Shown here: positions 6,499 through 11,858 of the stretch, piece by piece
How the letters are laid out: the number at the start of each line of letters is the position of its first letter
How positions within the stretch are numbered: position 1 is the stretch's first letter
Assembly (NCBI GenBank): GCA_020722645.1
Contig: DYKL01000075.1
Coordinates: forward strand, 1-11,858
Reading direction: 5' to 3'
Length of the DNA: 11,858 nt
DNA from: Acetofilamentum sp.
GTDB taxonomy: Bacteria > Bacteroidota > Bacteroidia > Bacteroidales > JAFGUD01
Made by a program: the position numbers and the translations under genes
Notes under the pieces: model-generated
What the model was told of the DNA's origin: nothing
Seen by the model: only the letters and a program-made list of their open reading frames with translations
Database searches by the model: none

Positions 6499-7095
6499 TT
6501 ATTTGGCTGATTCGATATTCTGATTTTCGGGTATTACGCTTTTTTCGACTTTAGCGTTTTTAACTTTCCTGAAAACATAAGCCCAGAAAACACCGGCAAT
6601 AAATCCGAATAAGTGTGCTTCCCACGAAACATTCGGGTCGGAAGGAACAACACCGATTAATGCTCCTCCGTACAATATTCCTATGGCAACTGCTATTAAA
6701 AAAGCTTTAACTTCTTTTCTGAATATGCCACTTGCAAGAAAAAAGCCCAAAAGAGCAAAAATGGTCAGGCTTGCACCAACGTGATATGTTGCGATACCTG
6801 TGTAATTAGCCCTTGCCAGCAGCCAAACCAAAGCTCCGCCTGTAATGGTAACAAGAATCCAAACCAAAATCCAGATTTTTCTGAAGAATATTCCCAACAT
6901 CCAAGTTAGTAGAAATAGTGGTAAGGTGTTTGAAACCAAATGGTTAAAATTACTGTGGATAAATGTACAAAAAAATATTCCTCGTAAAGAATCCACATCT
7001 CTGGGATGAATTCCGTATTCAATAGCTTTATCGCCAAAAACAAGCCATACAAGCCAAATTATTCCGATTAAAATCAAAGTTATTGTTAAACGCAT
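6499..7095 (-). CDS. Rhomboid family intramembrane serine protease
   Basis: A 198-aa polytopic inner-membrane protein. The oxyanion-side motif HxxxxHxxxN is complete at H47, H52 and N56. The catalytic serine is S109 in HVGAS (105-109), and the partner histidine is H161 in 'SWEAHLFGFIAG' (157-168). Rhomboids cut single-pass membrane proteins within or near the bilayer using this Ser-His dyad. Hydrophobic segments fit six membrane helices (about 3-20, 39-69 with a loop, 74-94, 108-124, 130-150, 160-175), followed by a charged C-terminal tail. The length is typical of compact bacterial rhomboids. The usual GxSG motif reads G-A-S-L here: the Gly after the serine is Leu110. The dyad is intact, so activity is likely but not certain. 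The gene is monocistronic or read through from the methyltransferase upstream, and has its own promoter box. Confidence 0.92.
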   Translation of the reverse strand: MRLTITLILIGIIWLVWLVFGDKAIEYGIHPRDVDSLRGIFFCTFIHSNFNHLVSNTLPLFLLTWMLGIFFRKIWILVWILVTITGGALVWLLARANYTGIATYHVGASLTIFALLGFFLASGIFRKEVKAFLIAVAIGILYGGALIGVVPSDPNVSWEAHLFGFIAGVFWAYVFRKVKNAKVEKSVIPENQNIESAK

Positions 7096-7117
7096 TTGTT
7101 TGTTTTTAAGATTAGTG

Positions 7118-7143
7118 CAAATATAAGAAATTTAATAATACAA
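7118..7143 (-). promoter_or_regulatory. Promoter of the rhomboid gene
   Basis: On the minus strand, TATATTTG (7125-7118) matches TAnnTTTG exactly, with TTG (7143-7141) 15 bp upstream, a short spacing. The leader would be about 15 nt. The upstream element overlaps the last codons of the methyltransferase gene. Confidence 0.5.
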
Positions 7144-7902
7144 AATCAGGTCTTGTTTTTGCAACAAATTTTTATTAAAAAAAACAATTCCCATTTTAAA
7201 TAAGTCAACTGTTGAATATTTGTCTTTTTTTATAATTTTCCAAGCCTCAAGCATTTCTTTTGACCATCTTATGTCGTCAAATATTATAACACCCTGTTCT
7301 TTGTTTATAAATTTTTTCAGAAACTCATAATACCTCAGAGTTGCTTCTTTTGTGTGGTTTCCGTCAATGTATATAAAATCAAAAAATGTTTTTTCCCCTT
7401 CGATTTTCAACAAAAAATCATCAAAATTTTCGATATATAATTCAATTTTGTTATCAAATTGATTAAAATTTTTAGCAGCAATTTCAGCTATTGTCTGAGA
7501 ACCTTCAACTGTTATAATTTTTTGTAATTTTTGACATTCATTAAAATATAATGTCGTAAGCCCGAAAGATGTCCCTAATTCTAACAAAACTTTTGAATTT
7601 GTATAGTTTGCAAGACTAAATAAAAGTCTGCTGTATTTAGATGAAGTTAAAGAGAATTTTGCAATTTTTGATGTTTTTTTTTGGTTCAATGGTATTTTTT
7701 TTGAGCCGGCACCCAAATCTAAAACATTGATTTTTTGAGGATTATTGATTAATTTTTTCCTGATTTTTTCAATTTTTTCAAAATTGTTGTATTTTTGAAA
7801 ATCTTTTAATACTTTTATAACAAAATTATAAAAAAAATCGGAGTGTACTCCTCTTGCATTTTTTTTTGATTTTATGAGATATTTTATAAATTCAATTATC
7901 AT
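7132..7902 (-). CDS. Class I SAM-dependent methyltransferase
   Basis: A 256-aa protein of the Rossmann-fold methyltransferase type, closest to the O-methyltransferase-like (Methyltransf_24) group. Motif I is LLELGTSFG (106-114), with the acidic end of strand 2 at E133 in VEGS. IYIDGNH (177-183) and FDDIRWS (208-214) form strands 4 and 5, and GIVFF (238-242) is near the end. An additional LDLGAGS (61-67) precedes motif I. I recall this arrangement, with a segment joining LDLGAGS to the SAM-binding core, in a group of Bacteroidota proteins. The methyl acceptor is unknown. The frame is open up to an ATG at 7983, but the start at 7902 is preferred. The extension would overlap 70 bp of the divergent gene, and the likely promoter box lies at 7967-7960, so a transcript from it would begin downstream of 7983. 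Confidence 0.85.
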   Translation of the reverse strand: MIIEFIKYLIKSKKNARGVHSDFFYNFVIKVLKDFQKYNNFEKIEKIRKKLINNPQKINVLDLGAGSKKIPLNQKKTSKIAKFSLTSSKYSRLLFSLANYTNSKVLLELGTSFGLTTLYFNECQKLQKIITVEGSQTIAEIAAKNFNQFDNKIELYIENFDDFLLKIEGEKTFFDFIYIDGNHTKEATLRYYEFLKKFINKEQGVIIFDDIRWSKEMLEAWKIIKKDKYSTVDLFKMGIVFFNKNLLQKQDLILYY

Positions 7903-7913
7903 ATTTTTATATA

Positions 7914-8366
7914 ATGAAAAAAAATAAATTTCAAAAAAGTTCTTTAAAACAAATGTTTTCAAATATAGATAGTATTTGGACATTTGCTTCCAAAATATGG
8001 ATTTTAACTGTTGTTTTTACTGTGTTTTTTGCTTTTATGCAAATGTCAAAGAAAAATCAATATGCAAATATAAATCAAAAATTAACTGATTCGGTTGCAT
8101 TATTAGACAAAAAATTAAATCACTGCCAAACTGAATTGAATAATTCATATTATTTTATAGAACAAACACAATTAGATATTAACAATTTGTCTGTTACGAT
8201 TTCTGAGATGAAAAAATATCTTGAAAGTTACGAAAAAGACAAAAAAATCACAAATTTATTAGATCAGGTTAATGAACTACAGAAACAGGCAAATGTGCTT
8301 AACAATCAGATATCTAAAATGAAACAAGACCTCAATGCTTCACCTAAAAAAGGTAAAAGCAAATAG
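7914..8366 (+). CDS. Small membrane-anchored coiled-coil protein
   Basis: A 150-aa protein I do not recognise. A basic N-terminus (KKNKFQK) is followed by one transmembrane helix at about 27-43. A long helical, probably coiled-coil region spans about 50-140, rich in Leu, Gln, Asn and Lys in heptad-like spacing, and a basic tail ends KKGKSK. The topology suggests an inner-membrane protein with the coiled coil outside the cytoplasm, but orientation is not certain. An alternative ATG at 7953, preceded by an A-rich stretch, would shorten it by 13 residues and leave 50 bp between the divergent starts. The nearest -7-like sequences are TATTTTAT (7880-7887) and TATTTTTA (7902-7909), neither perfect. 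The second would suit the 7953 start. No terminator is obvious downstream. Confidence 0.75.
   Translation: MKKNKFQKSSLKQMFSNIDSIWTFASKIWILTVVFTVFFAFMQMSKKNQYANINQKLTDSVALLDKKLNHCQTELNNSYYFIEQTQLDINNLSVTISEMKKYLESYEKDKKITNLLDQVNELQKQANVLNNQISKMKQDLNASPKKGKSK
7960..7993 (-). promoter_or_regulatory. Promoter of the methyltransferase, inside the divergent gene
   Basis: On the minus strand, TATATTTG (7967-7960) is an exact TAnnTTTG box, with TTG (7993-7991) 23 bp upstream. It would give a start near 7953 and a leader of about 50 nt before ATG 7902. Both elements lie within the first 27 codons of the plus-strand gene that starts at 7914. Confidence 0.45.
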
Positions 8367-8449
8367 CATTTCTCAAAATTTAAAACAGGAAATTAAATTT
8401 CAATAAAAATTAAAATTTCTTTACATTATAATAATAACCACATTTTTTA

Positions 8450-8457
8450 TATTTTTG
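8450..8457 (+). promoter_or_regulatory. -7 box (TATTTTTG) of pheT
   Basis: An exact TAnnTTTG match lies in the 158-bp gap before pheT. It implies a start near 8464 and a leader of about 60 nt. No TTG is present at the -33 distance. No leader peptide rich in Phe codons or attenuator-like hairpin is visible between 8464 and 8524. Confidence 0.45.
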
Positions 8458-8524
8458 GAAAAATTTTTTAACTTTAAAAAATACAATTTTCTAATATTAA
8501 AATCATTAAAATATATTTTAAAAA

Positions 8525-10969
8525 ATGAAGATTTCATACAATTGGCTAAAAGATTATATTAACATTGATTTACAACCCGACGAATTATCGGCAGTATTAA
8601 CAGAAATAGGACTTGAAGTTTCAAAAGTCGAAAAATATGAATCAATTCAAGGCGGATTAGAAGGACTTGTTATCGGAAAAGTTCTTACTTGCAAAAAACA
8701 TCCCGATGCAGATAAATTATCAATCACAACCGTAGATATTGGCAATACAATTCTTCCTATCGTTTGTGGTGCTCCAAATGTTACTGAAAATCAAAAAGTT
8801 GTAGTTGCAACCGTTGGAACTACTTTATACAACGCTGATGAACCTTGGGTTATTAAAAAATCAAAAATCAGAGGTGAAACATCAGAAGGTATGATTTGTG
8901 CCGAAGATGAAATCGGTTTGGGTGATTCACACGAAGGTATTATGGTGCTTGACGAAAACGCAGAGATTGGTACAAAAGCAAAAGATTATTTCAAAATATA
9001 CACCGACACAATTTTTGAAATTGACCTTACCCCAAATCGTCCTGATGCTATTTCGCATTTCGGAGTTGCAAGAGATTTATATGCTTATCTTTCAATTAAC
9101 AGCGATTTAAAATTAGAACTGAAAAAGCCAAATATATCTGATTTCAAAGTTGATAACAACAAACTTGACATAGATGTAATTGTAGAAAATATAGAAGCTT
9201 GTCCAAGATATACCGGATTGACTATCAGAGGTTTAAAAATAGCAGAATCGCCTGAATGGTTAAAAAATCGTTTGAAAGCAATTGGAAACAAACCAATAAA
9301 TAACGTTGTGGATATTACAAATTATGTGCTTCACGAAATCGGACATCCTCTGCACGCTTTCGATGCCGAAAAAATAAATGGTAACAAAATAATTATTAGC
9401 ACATTAGAAGAAGGTACAAAATTCAAAACTCTTGATGAACAGGAAATTACTTTAAAAAATACTGATTTGATGATTTGCGGCAGCCAAAAACAACCTATGT
9501 GTATCGGAGGTGTTTTCGGTGGTTTTGATAGCGGAGTGAAAGAATCGACAAAATCTGTTTTTTTAGAGAGTGCTTTTTTTAATCCTGTCTGGATACGAAA
9601 ATCGGCTAAATATCACACTTTAAGCACTGATGCCTCATACAGATTCGAAAGAGGTGTTGACCCGAATGGTTGCATTTGGACTCTCAAAAGAGCCGCAATG
9701 CTTATTAAAGAAATTGCCGGTGGTGAAATATCTTCTGAAATTAAGGATTTTTATCCCGAAAAAATTAATAATTTTGAGGTTGAACTAACTTTCAATCAGT
9801 TGAATAAATACACAGGCATTGAAATACCAAAGGATTTGTTAAAAAAAATATTGAAAGTATTAGAAATTGAAATTATTTCAGAAGATGATAAAAAAATATT
9901 ACTTTCTGTTCCTACTTATCGTTTTGAACTTCGCCGTGAAGCTGATGTTATAGAAGATATTATAAGAATATACGGATACAATAAAATTCCTATTCCTGAA
10001 ACACTTAATACTACAATTTTAAATCAGGAAACAAATATTTCCGAGACAAAAAAATTGAGTGTTGGTCATTTGCTTACTGCACAAGGTTTTTATGAAATTA
10101 TGAGTTTTTCTTTGCTCAATGAAGATATTTTGTCAAAAACAGAAGCTTTTGAAAGTAATTCTTATGTCAGAATGCAAAATCCTTTAAGCAAAGAACTTGA
10201 AATAATGCGTCAGTCTCTGGTTTTTGGTGCATTAGATGCAATTCAAAGAAACCTCAACAACCAGAACTATGATTTAAAATTGTTTGAGTTTGGCAGTTGT
10301 TATTTTAAAACAGATGCCGAAAAATTTGACGATAAATATCAGCAATTATATCGTTTAAGTTTGTCTTTTACCGGTTTAAAAAACAAAATAAACTGGAAAA
10401 CAAATTCCGAAAAATCAGACTTTTTTACTCTAAAATCTTACATTAACAGTGTTTTGATAAGCTTAGGTTTTGATATAGAAAAATTCACAAAAAATGAATT
10501 TTCTGACAATATTTACAAATACGGAATTGAATATAAATTAGGAAAATCATCTATAGTTAAATTTGGTGCAATTTCAAGAAAAGTGCTAAAAATATATGAT
10601 ATTGAACAGGATGTATTTTTTGCTGAAATTGAATGGGGATTTTTGATGAATATTTTACCAAAACCGGCACAATTTAAAGAAATTATCAAATTTCCGAAAG
10701 TTAAAAGAGATTTGGCATTACTTATTGATAAATCAGTAAAATATTCTGATATTGAAAAATTAGCATACAGCGTTGATAAACAGTTGATAAAAGAGGTTTC
10801 TATTTTTGATAATTATCAGGGTGACAAATTGCCCGAAGGAAAAAAATCTTATGCAATCAGTTTTTGGCTCCAATCTGATGATAAAACATTAGACGAAAAA
10901 CAAATAAATAAGATTATGGATAAACTGATTTATAATTTCCAAAATAAGTTAGGCGCAGAAATTAGATAA
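8525..10969 (+). CDS. pheT: Phenylalanine-tRNA ligase beta subunit
   Basis: A full-length 814-aa beta chain of the (alpha-beta)2 phenylalanyl-tRNA synthetase, a cytoplasmic enzyme that charges tRNA-Phe. Its catalytic partner is PheS, which is not encoded in this window. Domains in order are: N-terminal 'MKISYNWLKDYI'; an EMAP-type tRNA-binding domain (about 42-150, with 'HPDADKL' at 59-65); B3/B4 editing domain (about 215-385, with 'DITNYVLHEIGHPLHAFD' at 263-280); B5 domain (about 410-485); a catalytic-like core (about 490-705, with 'NPLSKELEIMR' at 552-562); and the FDX-ACB anticodon-binding domain (722-814, starting FPKVKRDLALL). The acidic Mg-binding positions of B5 are E468, D474, E477 and D478. 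The first is usually Asp. Separation of pheT from pheS is seen in other Bacteroidota. Start ATG 8525 follows an A-rich run. A strong terminator follows, so it is probably transcribed alone. Confidence 0.98.
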   Translation: MKISYNWLKDYINIDLQPDELSAVLTEIGLEVSKVEKYESIQGGLEGLVIGKVLTCKKHPDADKLSITTVDIGNTILPIVCGAPNVTENQKVVVATVGTTLYNADEPWVIKKSKIRGETSEGMICAEDEIGLGDSHEGIMVLDENAEIGTKAKDYFKIYTDTIFEIDLTPNRPDAISHFGVARDLYAYLSINSDLKLELKKPNISDFKVDNNKLDIDVIVENIEACPRYTGLTIRGLKIAESPEWLKNRLKAIGNKPINNVVDITNYVLHEIGHPLHAFDAEKINGNKIIISTLEEGTKFKTLDEQEITLKNTDLMICGSQKQPMCIGGVFGGFDSGVKESTKSVFLESAFFNPVWIRKSAKYHTLSTDASYRFERGVDPNGCIWTLKRAAMLIKEIAGGEISSEIKDFYPEKINNFEVELTFNQLNKYTGIEIPKDLLKKILKVLEIEIISEDDKKILLSVPTYRFELRREADVIEDIIRIYGYNKIPIPETLNTTILNQETNISETKKLSVGHLLTAQGFYEIMSFSLLNEDILSKTEAFESNSYVRMQNPLSKELEIMRQSLVFGALDAIQRNLNNQNYDLKLFEFGSCYFKTDAEKFDDKYQQLYRLSLSFTGLKNKINWKTNSEKSDFFTLKSYINSVLISLGFDIEKFTKNEFSDNIYKYGIEYKLGKSSIVKFGAISRKVLKIYDIEQDVFFAEIEWGFLMNILPKPAQFKEIIKFPKVKRDLALLIDKSVKYSDIEKLAYSVDKQLIKEVSIFDNYQGDKLPEGKKSYAISFWLQSDDKTLDEKQINKIMDKLIYNFQNKLGAEIR

Positions 10970-10994
10970 AACGAAATATTATTGACAATTGAAT

Positions 10995-11029
10995 AAACTT
11001 CGTAATAAAAACACGAAGTTTTTTTATTT
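10995..11029 (+). terminator. Rho-independent terminator of pheT
   Basis: A perfect 9-bp stem, AAACTTCGT (10995-11003) with ACGAAGTTT (11013-11021), closes a 9-nt loop and is followed by a T-rich tail. It starts 26 bp after the pheT stop codon. Confidence 0.88.
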
Positions 11030-11041
11030 CAATAAAAAATA

Positions 11042-11049
11042 TAACTTTG
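11042..11049 (+). promoter_or_regulatory. -7 box (TAACTTTG) for the 11187 gene
   Basis: An exact match to TAnnTTTG lies just past the pheT terminator. A start near 11056 would leave an unusually long leader of about 130 nt before the ATG at 11187. No TTG -33 element is visible; that position is the T-tail of the terminator. Confidence 0.45.
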
Positions 11050-11063
11050 CTTAAACCTAAAAA

Positions 11064-11154
11064 TAAGTAACTGTTACGAAATAGCATTGTTAATAATGCT
11101 TTATAAAAAACTGATAATTAGTTACTTACTTTTAATTTTTAGACCCTTTCAGGG
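11064..11154 (+). other. Structured leader region, three possible stems
   Basis: Between the promoter box and the gene are three inverted repeats. TAAGTAACT (11064-11072) pairs perfectly with AGTTACTTA (11120-11128). Nested inside it, AGCATT (11083-11088) pairs with AATGCT (11095-11100) around a 6-nt loop. After it, CCCT (11144-11147) pairs with AGGG (11151-11154) around TTC. The last lies in a CCCTTTCAGGGC string that I associate, from memory, with dispersed intergenic repeats in related genomes. The whole may be a folded 5' leader or simply a degraded repeat element. I do not recognise a known riboswitch class. Confidence 0.35.
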
Positions 11155-11186
11155 CAAGCTTTATAACTTTATAAACTATAATTATT

Positions 11187-11795
11187 ATGAAAAAGTTTTT
11201 TTCAATAGCAATCATTCTTGTTGTTGCTGTTATTTCCGCCGCAGTTTATTTTATATTTATTGCAACAAAATCGCAGGAAAAAAAATTAAAAGAATTAGAA
11301 AAAGAAATAACATTTTTGAAAGAAGAAATAGTTCCGGTCAGATACAAAATATTATCACAGGAAGATGATAAAATTGAAATATCGGTAAAATTTTACGATT
11401 TAGACGGAAATGAATTTGTAAAACAAAAATTTGAATTACCAGGAACAGTTGCCTCTTTCGATTTTTATGTTGTAAAAATGAACGAAAGATACATAGCATT
11501 TCCTTACAAAATTTTTACTGATAAAATTAAACCCGAAGATGCTGAACTTTTATTCAAATATTACGAAAAAGACAACTTCCCTATGATTTTTTATTCCGAA
11601 AGTTCATCGAAAATATTCAAAGATGGAATAGAAATTCTTTACCAAAAAATTAAAAACAATGATTTGGAAAACATTGAAAGTATTTTCGGGAATATGGTTC
11701 AAAATGCACCTCAAACTATGGAAAAAGGAGCTGAAGGTTCCGTTTTTAAAATAGTTGTTCATACAAAAGGCGGAATAGAACTGATAGAAGAGTAG
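11187..11795 (+). CDS. Membrane-anchored hypothetical protein
   Basis: A 202-aa protein of unknown function. A transmembrane segment at about 5-26 is followed by a short charged coiled coil (about 28-48, KxxKELEKEITFLKEEI pattern) and a globular mixed alpha/beta region. That region contains 'FPYKIFTDKIKPEDAELLF' (105-123) and 'NFPMIFY' (130-136), which look like a conserved core. The end contains 'KIVVHTKGGIELIEE' (188-202). No Cys is present and no catalytic motif is recognised. It probably sits in the inner membrane with the globular part outside the cytoplasm. It lies downstream of the pheT terminator with its own -7 box and a leader of about 130 nt. The start at 11187 is the first ATG that gives the membrane segment. 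A frame from 11087 overlaps the gene in another frame and looks spurious. Confidence 0.8.
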   Translation: MKKFFSIAIILVVAVISAAVYFIFIATKSQEKKLKELEKEITFLKEEIVPVRYKILSQEDDKIEISVKFYDLDGNEFVKQKFELPGTVASFDFYVVKMNERYIAFPYKIFTDKIKPEDAELLFKYYEKDNFPMIFYSESSSKIFKDGIEILYQKIKNNDLENIESIFGNMVQNAPQTMEKGAEGSVFKIVVHTKGGIELIEE

Positions 11796-11804
11796 GCGAG
11801 TTAA

Positions 11805-11858
11805 GTTCATAGTGCATAGTTCATAGTGCATAGTTCATAGTGCATAGTTCATAGTGCA
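11805..11858. repeat. 14-bp tandem repeat of two related heptamers
   Basis: GTTCATAGTGCATA is repeated at 11805, 11819, 11833 and 11847, without mismatches, and is cut by the window end (12 of 14 bases in the last copy). The unit is two heptamers, TTCATAG and TGCATAG, differing at two positions. The array starts 10 bp after the stop of the last gene and contains no spacers, so it is not a CRISPR. It resembles the short tandem heptanucleotide arrays found between genes in cyanobacteria and some Bacteroidota. Its full length is unknown. Confidence 0.9.

Noticed and set aside
7903..7983. 27-residue N-terminal extension of the methyltransferase
   Set aside because: It overlaps the divergent gene by 70 bp and starts upstream of the predicted transcription start.
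9085..9291. Antisense frame within pheT (and 8898-9110 in another sense frame)
   Set aside because: They lie wholly within the conserved pheT coding region.
11087..11368. 93-aa plus-strand frame before and over the last gene
   Set aside because: It overlaps the 11187 gene out of frame, and its middle is a low-complexity Cys/Tyr translation of the real signal-anchor region.
11805..11858. Possible CRISPR array
   Set aside because: The 14-bp units are directly adjacent with no spacers and no cas genes are near.

Overview
The window looks like a chromosomal segment of an uncharacterised, low-GC member of the Bacteroidota. Four lines of evidence point there. A large secreted protein carries a GEVED domain and a type IX secretion (T9SS) type A C-terminal sorting domain. 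Several genes have a promoter core matching the phylum-specific -7 box TAnnTTTG. Start codons are preceded by A-rich stretches and not by Shine-Dalgarno motifs. pheT stands without an adjacent pheS. No 16S or other species-level marker is present, so I do not go below phylum.

Layout. Positions 1-318 are non-coding and contain copies of a dispersed repeat of the CATTGCGAGG...GAAGCAATC kind. Two minus-strand genes follow: a 186-aa secreted protein with two BamE-like half-repeats (319-879), and upstream of it a 1104-aa Asp-box/FnIII/GEVED/PKD-like protein exported by T9SS (1055-4369), which has its own terminator at 1002-1034. A roughly 500-bp intergenic region (4370-4864) holds a 193-bp MITE-like element with inverted ends, plus promoters on both sides. 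Two plus-strand genes follow: an SMP-30/gluconolactonase-like lipoprotein (4865-5746) and a membrane-anchored protein with two SPOR-like repeats (5900-6496). The latter converges, with a 2-bp gap, on a rhomboid protease gene (6499-7095, minus). A class I methyltransferase gene (7132-7902, minus) diverges from a small transmembrane/coiled-coil protein gene (7914-8366, plus) with only 11 bp between start codons. Then come pheT (8525-10969), a strong terminator, a structured leader, and a membrane-anchored hypothetical protein (11187-11795). The window ends in a 14-bp tandem repeat built from two related heptamers.

How the genes relate. Apart from pheT and the methyltransferase, most products are envelope or exported proteins. 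I see no evidence that they form one pathway. Most genes have their own promoter core or are separated by strand switches, so this looks like independently transcribed housekeeping and envelope genes with repeat-rich edges. I found no phage, CRISPR array, toxin-antitoxin, defence or biosynthetic cluster. The points most worth checking are the internal duplications in two small exported or membrane proteins, the GEVED domain nested inside another beta-sandwich, the atypical rhomboid active-site loop, the MITE-like element, and a promoter box lying inside the divergent neighbour's coding sequence.
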